From NCBI GenBank assembly GCA_964517125.1, contig CAZFBD010000079.1, positions 1 through 19,008 of the forward strand: a DNA stretch of 19,008 bases. The letters run 5' to 3'. The stretch is from SHLQ01 sp964517125 (GTDB taxonomy: Bacteria; Actinomycetota; Acidimicrobiia; Acidimicrobiales; SHLQ01). Below the pieces are notes generated by a model, which saw nothing but the letters and a program-made list of their open reading frames with translations, did not search any database and had not been told where the DNA came from. Below, piece after piece: positions 6,138-12,977 of this stretch. Position numbers and translations under genes: made by a program. Numbering within the stretch: position 1 is the first letter of the stretch; each line of letters starts with the position of its first letter.

Positions 6138-8313
6138 GAGCTCGGGTTCCTTCCGGGTCGTAGAAGTGTGGGGCCACAACGGTGGCTTCGATGCCGTCGA
6201 CGAGGACGGTTTCGGGGAAGTCGCCATCGATCGACTCGAGCCACCCGAGGGCAACACCCTTGCCGAGGGTCGGAGACCATGCAGACGAACTGATTGTTCC
6301 GGCGAACGTGTCGCCAGACCATGCGACGGCACCGTCGAAGAGCGCACGCTCGGTTTCGAACCCGACGAGTTTGCGATCGAGCGGAATCTCGTTGGTCCGC
6401 AGCAGCGAGGTGCGGCCGATGAAGTCGCCCTTGGTCATGTTGACGGCCCACTCGTGCTGAAGTCGTCGTGGCGAGGCGTCCATGTCGGTGTCCATGCCGA
6501 CGATGATGTGGCCCTTCTCGAGACGCAGGCGGAACAGGGCTTCGATGCCATGCGGAGCAATACTCAGGTCGGCGCCGAGTTCCATGAGCGCAGTCCAGAG
6601 CTCGACGGACTGCGCAGCGGGGTGGTGGAGCTCGAAGCTCATCTCGCCGGTGAAGCTCAGCCGGAAGATCTTGCACGGCACGCCGGCGACGTTGATCTGC
6701 GCGTGGCCGAGGAACGCCGGAAGCTCGTCGGTGGTGGCTCGTTGGAGCAGTTCGGCTGCCTTCGGTCCGGTCACGTTGATGGCGCCCAGCGAGAGTGTTT
6801 GGTTCAGGATGCGGATGTCGTGACCCCAGCTGGCTGACCAGTCCCGAATCCACATCTCGGCCATCGACGCTCCACCCGAGGTGAAGGTGAGGAAGAAGGT
6901 GCCGTCGTGCTCCCGGGCGATCATGCCGTCGTCCATGACGTAGCCGCGTTCGTTCAGCATGAGTACGTAGCGGGAGCGTCCGGGCTTGATCGTGGCCACG
7001 TTCGTGGGGAAGAGGCGCTGCAGCGTTTCTTCGGCGTCGGGCCCGGTGACGATCATCTTGCCGAGCGTGCTCACGTCGCCCAGAGAGACCCGTTCGCGAA
7101 CGGCCGCATATTCGGCGTCGGTGTCGCCGTAGTTCCACGGCCTCCACCACCCGCCCATGCGGTCCATGTGTGCGCCGAGCGAGCGGTGCACACCGTCGAG
7201 CGCGGTACGGGACAACGCGGGGAGATGTGCTCCGGCAGCGAGTTCGTCGAGTGTGAGCTGGCGGGCCATGGGCCGGAACGTGAACGGCGCCTGCAACTCG
7301 TGGCCGCGGTCCTGCAGGAAGCTGCGAAGGTACGGGGTGCACACGCCACCCTGGCAGGTTCCGGTTCCGGCGAGGGTGCCGCGCTTGAGCAGCTCCATAT
7401 GGGTGAACCCGCGCTCATGGATGTTGTCGAGCTGATCCACCGTGACGTTGCTGCATGGACAGATGACGCCGCTGCTTGGGCAGGTGGGAACGGTGGCTTC
7501 GGCCGTGGCGTCACCAACAACCTCGACGTCCATGAAGTTCGCCATTCGAGCAAGGCCGGTGCGGGGGTGATGGCCAAGGGCAACGATGACGTTGTCGCAG
7601 GGCGTTTCGACCTCGCCAGCATCGGTTTGGGTCACGACCGAGCTGACGCTGCCTTCGCCAACGAACCGCACGAGTTCGCCAGCGATGCCATCTTCGGCGT
7701 GGGTGCCCACGGTGACGACCGTGCCCAGGTCCACGCCGGCGGCCACGGCGGCTTCAGCAGCTCGTGGTGTCCACAGGCCACGAAGGTCGCTACCGGGAAC
7801 CACGGGGTGAATTTCGGCCGCACCAGTAGCAACGACAATATTGTTGCATTCGGTTTGGATCATTTTGGCCGAGTTGCGTGTAACCACCAGAGGGCCGGGG
7901 TAGATGCCAACGACTTCATCGCCTGCGGTCGCGTCGAAGAGCTCCACGGTCTGACCTTGGGCGAGGGCCTCGGCCTGGGCCGCCCGTCCGCTTTCCCCAC
8001 CGCCGATGACCACAACGTCGGCTGTGCGGTGTTCGACGTCGACGTGTCGGTTTGTGGCACTCCAGTCGGGGAGCGGGGGAGCGTCGTCTTTCGGATGTGA
8101 CGTGACCGTGACACCAACCTCGGCCGGCGTTTGGCAGGCCCGCATGTAGGAGACGTCGTCGACCGTGCACAGGCAACTGGGACAGTCGCCTCCGAAGCAC
8201 AACGTGCCGCCATCATTCGGGTGGATGCCTGCCCGTGTCAGTGCCAAGAGCACCGAGTCGCCCGGCTCGATCGGGATGGCCCGACCGTTGAAGCCGAAGG
8301 TGGAGTCACTCAT
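6130..8313 (-). CDS. soxA: Sarcosine oxidase alpha subunit-like protein with ferredoxin-like N-terminus
   Basis: A 727-residue multidomain subunit, shorter than the roughly 960-1000 residues of known TSOX alpha. Residues 1-80 form a Fer2_4-like domain with Cys39-x4-Cys44-x2-Cys47-x12-Cys60, a complete plant-type [2Fe-2S] pattern. Residues 98-275 form a trimmed dinucleotide-binding domain (GGGESG 104-109, NIVVATGA 158-165, VVGDAT 265-270). Residues 280-335 are BFD-like with Cys285-x-Cys287-x32-Cys320-x4-Cys325. From about 372 to the end is a GcvT/aminomethyltransferase domain that should bind tetrahydrofolate and form 5,10-methylene-THF. The ATG at 8313 has no Shine-Dalgarno but a TACCAT -10 box 7 nt upstream, which suggests a leaderless start. 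It is first in soxAGBD. The substrate could be sarcosine, dimethylglycine or another N-methyl amino acid. Confidence 0.9.
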   Translation of the reverse strand: MSDSTFGFNGRAIPIEPGDSVLLALTRAGIHPNDGGTLCFGGDCPSCLCTVDDVSYMRACQTPAEVGVTVTSHPKDDAPPLPDWSATNRHVDVEHRTADVVVIGGGESGRAAQAEALAQGQTVELFDATAGDEVVGIYPGPLVVTRNSAKMIQTECNNIVVATGAAEIHPVVPGSDLRGLWTPRAAEAAVAAGVDLGTVVTVGTHAEDGIAGELVRFVGEGSVSSVVTQTDAGEVETPCDNVIVALGHHPRTGLARMANFMDVEVVGDATAEATVPTCPSSGVICPCSNVTVDQLDNIHERGFTHMELLKRGTLAGTGTCQGGVCTPYLRSFLQDRGHELQAPFTFRPMARQLTLDELAAGAHLPALSRTALDGVHRSLGAHMDRMGGWWRPWNYGDTDAEYAAVRERVSLGDVSTLGKMIVTGPDAEETLQRLFPTNVATIKPGRSRYVLMLNERGYVMDDGMIAREHDGTFFLTFTSGGASMAEMWIRDWSASWGHDIRILNQTLSLGAINVTGPKAAELLQRATTDELPAFLGHAQINVAGVPCKIFRLSFTGEMSFELHHPAAQSVELWTALMELGADLSIAPHGIEALFRLRLEKGHIIVGMDTDMDASPRRLQHEWAVNMTKGDFIGRTSLLRTNEIPLDRKLVGFETERALFDGAVAWSGDTFAGTISSSAWSPTLGKGVALGWLESIDGDFPETVLVDGIEATVVAPHFYDPEGTRARA

Positions 8314-8320
8314 CGTGCAG

Positions 8321-8349
8321 ATGGTACGGCACGAATTCGTACCGGTCTT
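8321..8349 (-). promoter_or_regulatory. Candidate promoter of soxAGBD
   Basis: On the minus strand TACCAT (8326-8321, TANNNT type) ends 7 nt before the soxA ATG. A weak -35, AAGACC (8349-8344, sharing the GAC core of TTGACA), lies 17 bp upstream. There is no Shine-Dalgarno before the ATG, so the transcript is probably leaderless. Confidence 0.42.
8327..8344. promoter_or_regulatory. 18-bp near-palindrome between -35 and -10 of soxA
   Basis: CGGCACGAATTCGTACCG is an inverted repeat centred on GAATTC in which 8 of 9 base pairs match. It fills the spacer of the candidate soxA promoter, a usual place for a repressor operator. No regulator is encoded next to it, so the binding protein is unknown. 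Confidence 0.42.
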
Positions 8350-8414
8350 GTCCTGTTGGCGCGTTTGTTTTCGGCGAGCCGAAGGAAGGTGGACCTGCTT
8401 CCGGCAGATCAACC

Positions 8415-8939
8415 TCAGCTCATCTTGGCGAGCAGTCTTGTTGCCCGCTTGGCGACTGACGTTCGGGGCTCGGCGGTCAGGCGCTCGAGCTGCGGAGCCA
8501 GCCACCGTGCGAGTTCTGGGTTGTCGAGCGACCAGTCGTGCAGCACCTGCATGGAGTTGTTCAGCACGATCCAGTCGCCGTGGTGTTCCAGGTTGTCCTT
8601 CATGATCTCCAGCGAGCGGGCCAGCTGCGTCGGGGTCTGGAGCGACCGGGTCAGGTCGAAGAGCAGCGCAAGCGTCCACTGGTTCGAGGCTTGATCGATG
8701 GCAGCGATCTCGGTCTGGAGCCGATCCATGTGGTCCATGGTCCAATCCGGGTGTGCCGTGGTGACCCGCTTCATTGCGCTCGAGACGCGAAGCCGAACGA
8801 CTTCGTCCTGCGAGAAGTAGCACGAGACCAACTCGTCGAGCAGCGACCGGTCGGCAAGCACGGCGTCGACCACGTCCTCTGTTCGACCCAGCGAATTCGG
8901 ATGGCCTCCGGTGAGCATCGCTTCGAAGCTCTCGATCAT
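8415..8939 (-). CDS. HEAT-like alpha-helical repeat protein
   Basis: A 174-residue, all-helical, soluble protein with HEAT/ARM-like repeat character: helices such as DELVSCYFSQDEVVRLRVSSAMKR near 35-58 and the C-terminal RTSVAKRATRLLAKM have the paired amphipathic pattern. No catalytic motif is seen. The start at 8939 is chosen over the upstream ATG at 8996 because a strong Shine-Dalgarno GGAGG (minus strand, 8952-8948) lies 8 nt before it. It precedes soxA by 101 nt on the same strand, but soxA has its own candidate promoter, so the two may be separate units. It is divergent from the two-domain Rid gene. The role is unknown; a scaffold or adaptor is possible from the fold only. Confidence 0.7.
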   Translation of the reverse strand: MIESFEAMLTGGHPNSLGRTEDVVDAVLADRSLLDELVSCYFSQDEVVRLRVSSAMKRVTTAHPDWTMDHMDRLQTEIAAIDQASNQWTLALLFDLTRSLQTPTQLARSLEIMKDNLEHHGDWIVLNNSMQVLHDWSLDNPELARWLAPQLERLTAEPRTSVAKRATRLLAKMS

Positions 8940-9020
8940 CTTGGTGTCCTCCGTAAAAGCAATGACAGTATCGGGAGCGTGCAACCACGATCTCATGTGC
9001 CCTTCGACGGACTCTGGTCC

Positions 9021-9917
9021 ATGGCAATTGACGTGCCGTACAGCTACCTATTGCGCGACGACGACTTGGCGTGGAGCTGTGGGCAGCTGGCCCTCGACCC
9101 CGACTCGAACGTGGTCTTCCCCGACGACCTCGCTCGGCAGTCTTCCGTTGTGTGCGATCACGTCGCTGCGATTCTCGAGCGTGCTGACCTGCCGGCAAAC
9201 GGCCTGCGCCGGCTGTACCTCTATCACGCTGCGCCCGACGCAGGGGCGGAGCAGGCCATGGTGCAGACCTTCCGTGACCGCTTCGGTGACCACGTGCAGC
9301 TCGCATCGATTCCCGTGCCGCACTTTTACTACGACGGAATCCTCCTCGAGGTCGACCTGTGGTGGTCGGACTCCGACGAGCTGCAGTGGACGACGGCGTC
9401 GTCCATCGAACCCTCGACCGAGCGGCTGTCCGAGCATCTGGTCCTGCCACGCGCCACGCTCTCGACGGCGACCGGCATTCCGGACCCGGGAGCAGCAATC
9501 GACGGTGGTCCTGAACTTGCCGAACCTCACCTGCTGGCCATCGAGCTGGCAGGAACCGCGGTTTCGGAGACGGTGGAATCCGCCGACGCCGTCACGACCG
9601 TGTTGCGTCAGGCCGGTCCGTACACGTGGCTGCAGGGTCGTTGTACCAACGGCGAACTCGGTCTGGTGCCGCAGACCGAAGCGATCATGGATCGCTTCGA
9701 TGTCGTCCTCGGCGATCTTCGTCTTGGGTACAACGATGTCGCCAAGTCGACGACGCACTATGTGGGCGGCAGCTCGGCCGCGGAGCTGCACGACAACATG
9801 GCCGTCCGAAACCGCCGCTACTCCAAGCCAGGCCCGGCGAGCACCGGCCTACCGGTGTACGGGTTCGCAGACCCGGCCAGCAAGGTCGTGGTTGACATCA
9901 CCCTGGTGCGCCGCTGA
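9021..9917 (+). CDS. Two-domain Rid/YjgF-like protein
   Basis: A 298-residue protein that seems to contain two RidA/YjgF/UK114-like domains. The first (about 5-115) shows the SYLLRDDDLAWSCGQLALDP strand pair and a typical LERADLPANGLRRLYLYHA helix-strand. The second (about 165-298) has YTWLQGRC, a central helix ending FDVVLGDL and a final VVVDITLVRR strand. The catalytic Arg of archetypal RidA (after the Pro-Ala near the last strand) is not seen in either domain, so it is not a standard 2-aminoacrylate deaminase. Similar tandem Rid folds occur in chorismatase-type enzymes, which is an alternative. The start is uncertain: ATG 9021 or in-frame GTG 8997. It is divergent from the HEAT/sox block; a role in handling imines released by the Sox enzyme is a context-based guess. 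Confidence 0.7.
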   Translation: MAIDVPYSYLLRDDDLAWSCGQLALDPDSNVVFPDDLARQSSVVCDHVAAILERADLPANGLRRLYLYHAAPDAGAEQAMVQTFRDRFGDHVQLASIPVPHFYYDGILLEVDLWWSDSDELQWTTASSIEPSTERLSEHLVLPRATLSTATGIPDPGAAIDGGPELAEPHLLAIELAGTAVSETVESADAVTTVLRQAGPYTWLQGRCTNGELGLVPQTEAIMDRFDVVLGDLRLGYNDVAKSTTHYVGGSSAAELHDNMAVRNRRYSKPGPASTGLPVYGFADPASKVVVDITLVRR

Positions 9918-9932
9918 GCGTGTTCAACGCTT
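9916..9932. terminator. Weak hairpin between convergent genes
   Basis: AGCGT, loop GTTCA, ACGCT forms a 5-bp stem (plus one G-T pair) exactly over the convergent stop codons of the Rid-like gene and the surface-protein gene. It lacks a U-run and is short, so it is only a possible bidirectional terminator. Confidence 0.25.
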
Positions 9933-10529
9933 CGCGCTTCGGACAGCGAGCAACGTTCCAAGCAGAACCACAAGTAGCCCGATGCCCACGGCGAGGAGCC
10001 AAGTCGGAGACTGCCCCTCGTCATCAGGCTGCGGATTGACCGGTGGAAACACCGGTTGCTCGAACACAGCATCGGATGGGTCGAACTCAGCGATCGTTGC
10101 TTCGACCTCGGTTTCTGAGGCCAGCATCGCCAACGGCGCTCGGGCTTGGACGTTCGCATCGATCAGACGAGTGCGTGCGACCAGATCGAACTTGCCCGGT
10201 TGCAGGCCACTCGGGATCGTGATGGTGGCGCCGAATTCGTAGGCGGCGTCGGCGTCCCCGGTGGCAACCAGGATTTCGATGTCGTCCTGGAGGAAGACGA
10301 TCTCGATGTCCGACGCCGGGACGCCCAATGCGCCCTGCCCTTCCGGCGGCGGTCCCGTGTCGTAGCAGTTGTCTCCCCATCCGATTCCCTCGATGGCGAT
10401 TGTGTCGCCGGGTTCGACCTCGCCGCCGTCGAGAAGAACGGTTGGACCAATGCAGCTGGCGCCAGCTGACCCCGGTGAGATCAGGGTTGCGGCGAGTGCA
10501 ATGCAGGCCGCGGTCATGAGTTGTTTCAT
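9924..10529 (-). CDS. Secreted, C-terminally membrane-anchored protein of unknown function
   Basis: A 201-residue exported protein. Residues 1-24 form a signal peptide (MKQLMTAACIALAATLI, cleavage probably after Ala24 in SAGA|SC). The exported part is acidic and beta-rich, with Cys26 and Cys55 that could form a disulfide and a GDTIAIEGIGW motif (42-51) like Ig-like or surface-adhesion folds. A Pro-rich stalk (about 158-172) leads to one transmembrane helix (WLLAVGIGLLVVLLGTLLAV, 177-196) and a short RSAKR cytoplasmic tail. There is no LPXTG sortase signal and no proper lipobox. ATG 10529 is chosen because it directly begins the signal peptide; an upstream TTG at 10565 would add a poor extension. 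It follows the acetyltransferase on the same strand by 58 nt. The function is not recognisable. Confidence 0.75.
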   Translation of the reverse strand: MKQLMTAACIALAATLISPGSAGASCIGPTVLLDGGEVEPGDTIAIEGIGWGDNCYDTGPPPEGQGALGVPASDIEIVFLQDDIEILVATGDADAAYEFGATITIPSGLQPGKFDLVARTRLIDANVQARAPLAMLASETEVEATIAEFDPSDAVFEQPVFPPVNPQPDDEGQSPTWLLAVGIGLLVVLLGTLLAVRSAKR

Positions 10530-10587
10530 GGTTCTTCTACGTCCCAGGTCGAACGCTGGTTCCAAGGGCTTCGGGTCGGGGCGGTGA

Positions 10588-11118
10588 TCAGGGGACCAGT
10601 GCGTACATGAGCTCGTCGGTCACGTCGCCAAACCGACGCACGCGCGACCGGAATCGTCCTTCGAATTCGAAGCCGAGCTTCTCGAGTACGTGACACGAGG
10701 CTGGGTTCCATGCGTACACCAGCGCTTCGATTCGTCGCGGATTCTGTGTGGCGATCAAATGGTCGAGGTACGCGCGGGCCGCTTCGGTTGCGAACCCGTT
10801 GCCCCATGCTTCGTGGGTCAGCCAGTAGCCGAACTGGTGGACGTCGTCGTTCTCGCCGTTGCCGCTGGTACTTCCCATGCAGCCGATGAGGCCCGCTGGC
10901 AATTCGCCGACGGTGTCCTTCGACGTGATTGCCAGGTCGGACCCTCCGGACCCAATGAACGCGACCGCGTCGTCCTGGGAGTAGGGATGAGGAAAGGCGT
11001 TCGTCAGGTTTCGGGCGATGCGCTTGTCGTTGGCCAATGTCGAAAGCCGTTCAGCGTCGCCGGCCTCGAGGGGGCGGAGCACCAGTCGTTCCGTTGTCAG
11101 GCGGGTTGGCGAGGTCAT
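10588..11118 (-). CDS. GNAT-family N-acetyltransferase (RimJ-like)
   Basis: A 176-residue GNAT acetyltransferase of the RimJ/RimL subgroup. It has an N-terminal TERLVLRPLEAGD (9-21), an acetyl-CoA pyrophosphate-binding segment WGNGFATEA (105-113) and the C-terminal NPASCHVLEKLGFEFEGRFR (138-157), all typical. It transfers acetyl from acetyl-CoA to an amine, in RimJ relatives often a protein N-terminus or a small molecule. It starts at ATG 11118, divergent from the maleate-isomerase-like gene across a 143-bp gap. The surface-protein gene follows on the same strand. The substrate is unknown. Confidence 0.9.
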   Translation of the reverse strand: MTSPTRLTTERLVLRPLEAGDAERLSTLANDKRIARNLTNAFPHPYSQDDAVAFIGSGGSDLAITSKDTVGELPAGLIGCMGSTSGNGENDDVHQFGYWLTHEAWGNGFATEAARAYLDHLIATQNPRRIEALVYAWNPASCHVLEKLGFEFEGRFRSRVRRFGDVTDELMYALVP

Positions 11119-11261
11119 GGGCCCGAGGCTAATTCCGTGGATGGTGCTGTGTTCGGCGGCTCATGTGAGCGGGTGCGGTTTCGTTCGTTTGGCCGGCCGA
11201 CCAGGCAGCAGCCGGAAGAGCGACTTGCGATGGTCCATGCGGCCGAGAAGTCTTGTGGTGC

Positions 11262-11999
11262 ATGGAGACTGTGGAGGCGGCGTTCGTCGAATCGATCAAC
11301 CCAGTGGCCTCGCTGGGGTTCATCGGGCTTGCCACCGACCGGGCGAGCCTCGTCGATTTCAACGATTTCGTTGCACCCATGTCCGGGGTGGCCGTGCACG
11401 CAACTCGAATTCCCTTCGCACCTGCGGCGACACCCGAGAACCTTGCAGCCATGCGCGATCACCTGGCGGACGGCACTCGCCAACTCGTTCCCGGTCAGCC
11501 GCTGGGCTCCATCAGCTTTTCCTGCACGTCGGGCACCGTGGCAATCGGCGGCGACGTTGTTGACCGGGAGGTCTCCGGAGTGCGCCCGGACGTTCCGGTG
11601 GTCACGCCTATTGGTGCAGCGATCACCGGGCTTCGTGGATTGGGCTGCTCTCGTATCTCGGTGCTCATGCCCTACCTGCAGGTGACCGCGGAGATGGTTG
11701 CCGATCACTTCGTTGTGGAAGGGTTCACCATCGACCGCTCGGTGACCTTCGACCTCGCTGGCGATCCGGAGATGAACCGCGTCGATCCAGCTCGGATTCG
11801 AGACGTTGCACTGGAGATCTGTGACGATCGGAGCGATGGATTGTTCATCTCGTGCACTGGTTGGCGAACGCATGGCGTCGTTCAGCAGATCGAGGACGCA
11901 CTGGGCAAGCCTGTCGTCACAAGCAACCAGGCGCTCGCTTGGCAGGCCCTTCGAGCTGCAGGTGTGAACGAACAGGGAAGGCTTTTCTCAGATCTCTGA
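11262..11999 (+). CDS. Asp/Glu racemase-superfamily enzyme (maleate isomerase/EutA-like)
   Basis: A 245-residue enzyme of the maleate cis-trans isomerase/arylmalonate decarboxylase/EutA group. The two catalytic-type cysteines of the family are present: Cys88 in SISFSCTSGTVAIGG and Cys198 in LFISCTGWRTHG. The central TPIGAAITGLRGLGCSRISVLMPYLQ (115-140) and the C-terminal VVTSNQALAWQALRAAGV (218-235) are typical. Family members isomerise or decarboxylate dicarboxylates; EutA members act in ectoine use. No ectoine hydrolase genes are near, so the substrate is open. ATG 11262 is preferred; a TTG at 11253 is also in frame. It is convergent with the truncated Rid gene, with only 9 nt between the ends. 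Confidence 0.88.
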   Translation: METVEAAFVESINPVASLGFIGLATDRASLVDFNDFVAPMSGVAVHATRIPFAPAATPENLAAMRDHLADGTRQLVPGQPLGSISFSCTSGTVAIGGDVVDREVSGVRPDVPVVTPIGAAITGLRGLGCSRISVLMPYLQVTAEMVADHFVVEGFTIDRSVTFDLAGDPEMNRVDPARIRDVALEICDDRSDGLFISCTGWRTHGVVQQIEDALGKPVVTSNQALAWQALRAAGVNEQGRLFSDL

Positions 12000-12008
12000 G
12001 AGCGCTGG

Positions 12009-12227
12009 TCATTCCTCACAGATCGCGTAGACCTCGATCTCAACGCGGCGCTCCGGATGGTCGAGCGCTCTGACCTCGACCAGTGTCGATGCAGGGAGGA
12101 CGTCTTCGAACGCCTCGAGATGAGCTTGGGCGACGAGTGAGGCGTCTGCCATGTCGGTGATGTAGGTGACCGTTCTGACGACCGCACTGAGGTCGGTGCC
12201 TGCTTCGTTCAGCGCTGCGGGTTGCAC
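12009..12227 (-). pseudogene. 5'-truncated Rid-family gene
   Basis: The frame encodes the C-terminal half of a RidA/YjgF domain: LNEAGTDLSAVVRTVTYITDM, then LPASTLVEVRALDHPERRVEIEVYAI at the end. A full Rid domain has about 125-130 residues; only about 72 are left. Upstream in frame there are four more codons before a TGA (12242-12240), and no other frame of the adjacent DNA shows the missing N-terminal strands. A GTG at 12227 could still start a short product, but the beta-sheet core would be incomplete. The break lies just before the VapBC promoter, consistent with truncation by the insertion or rearrangement that brought VapBC. The archetypal catalytic Arg position is Ser here. Confidence 0.72.
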
Positions 12228-12259
12228 GGTGTCGCTCGATCACCAACCGAGGCACCCCC

Positions 12260-12288
12260 TTGTCTTCGGGAGCATCATCCCATACCCT
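12260..12288 (+). promoter_or_regulatory. Candidate promoter of the VapBC pair
   Basis: TTGTCT (12260-12265, 4 of 6 to TTGACA), a 17-bp spacer and TACCCT (12283-12288, TANNNT). The -10 ends 7 nt before the antitoxin ATG, which has no Shine-Dalgarno, so a leaderless mRNA is likely. Such promoters are usually repressed by the antitoxin/toxin complex. Confidence 0.55.
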
Positions 12289-12295
12289 TACATTC

Positions 12296-12541
12296 ATGGC
12301 AGAAGTAAAGAAACGGCGTCGAGGTGCAACCACCATCAGCTCAAAGAACCAGATCACCATTCCGGCAGAAGCTCTCCGCAACGCCGGCCTCGAAGCTGGA
12401 GAACGCGTTGTCGCTCACGCAGATGGTGCAGGGCGAGTCATCCTCGAACGCGAACACGACGTGATCGGCGAGTTCGCCGGGGCACTGACTGGCACCTACA
12501 ACACTGACGAGCTCGACGACCTCCGCTCCGAATGGGACTGA
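12296..12541 (+). CDS. vapB: AbrB/SpoVT-type antitoxin (VapB)
   Basis: An 81-residue protein with an N-terminal AbrB/MazE-like swapped-hairpin DNA-binding domain: a basic start KKRRRGATTISSKNQITIPAEALRNAGLEAGERV (residues 5-38), then a C-terminal acidic tail (about 57-81, DELDDLRSEWD) suited to wrapping the toxin active site. It should bind VapC and repress the shared promoter. The ATG 12296 follows a TACCCT -10 box by 7 nt. The last 10 nt overlap vapC, typical of a toxin-antitoxin operon. It lies next to an integrase remnant and tRNA-Arg, consistent with arrival on a mobile element. Confidence 0.9.
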   Translation: MAEVKKRRRGATTISSKNQITIPAEALRNAGLEAGERVVAHADGAGRVILEREHDVIGEFAGALTGTYNTDELDDLRSEWD

Positions 12542-12945
12542 CTCACCTCGACGCTGGCGTGATTATTGGCTTCCTCGATGGCGACGACTCCCACCACGAG
12601 ACGTCAAGGGCAGCGCTGTCCACCGCCCTCAAGCAGGGTGATCAGCTCTTCATCGCCGCCTCAGCGCTTGCAGAGTGTCTTGTCGGCCCTGCCCGACGCA
12701 GCGCCAAGGCGGTCGAACTCGTCCGCACAGCAGTTCATCGCCTCCCGGTCGCCGTGGTGGACCTCAATGAGGAGATCGCAACACAAGCAGCAATCTTGCG
12801 AGCTCGCCATCGGACCCTGAAGCTCCCAGATGCACTCGTGATCGCCACTGCAGCAACCTCCGGCGCTAGCCAACTCGTCACGACTGACCGAAAGTGGCCA
12901 ACAGCCAAAGCGATGAAACTCGGATTGGTTATCGAGAAGCTCTGA
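12532..12945 (+). CDS. vapC: PIN-domain ribonuclease toxin (VapC)
   Basis: A 137-residue PIN-domain protein with the acidic metal-binding residues in order: Asp7 (THLDAGVIIGFLD), Glu48 (SALAECLVGP), Asp100 (LKLPDALVIATA) and Asp119 (VTTDRKW). These coordinate Mg2+/Mn2+ for RNA cleavage; VapC toxins commonly cut tRNA or rRNA. All four are intact, so the toxin should be active. Its ATG overlaps the antitoxin's last codons by 10 nt and has no Shine-Dalgarno, implying coupled translation that keeps antitoxin in excess. Confidence 0.92.
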   Translation: MGLTHLDAGVIIGFLDGDDSHHETSRAALSTALKQGDQLFIAASALAECLVGPARRSAKAVELVRTAVHRLPVAVVDLNEEIATQAAILRARHRTLKLPDALVIATAATSGASQLVTTDRKWPTAKAMKLGLVIEKL

Positions 12946-12977
12946 CATGGTCCTGTTGTCAACGATCCACTGCGACG

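Noticed and set aside
8357..8392. TTCGG-CGAG-CCGAA hairpin between the HEAT-like gene and soxA as a terminator.
   Set aside because: In the direction of transcription it is followed by A-rich, not U-rich, sequence, and the stem is only 5-6 bp.
6130..9498. A single minus-strand open frame of 1122 codons covering soxA and DNA upstream of it.
   Set aside because: Only the part from ATG 8313 shows protein-family similarity. The upstream part is Arg/Pro/Ser-rich shadow coding across the HEAT-like gene and the Rid-like gene on the other strand.
12228..12260. A copy of the tRNA-Arg 3' end near the truncated Rid gene, as the second attachment site.
   Set aside because: Only a short CCCCC-rich similarity is present; no direct repeat of useful length could be read.
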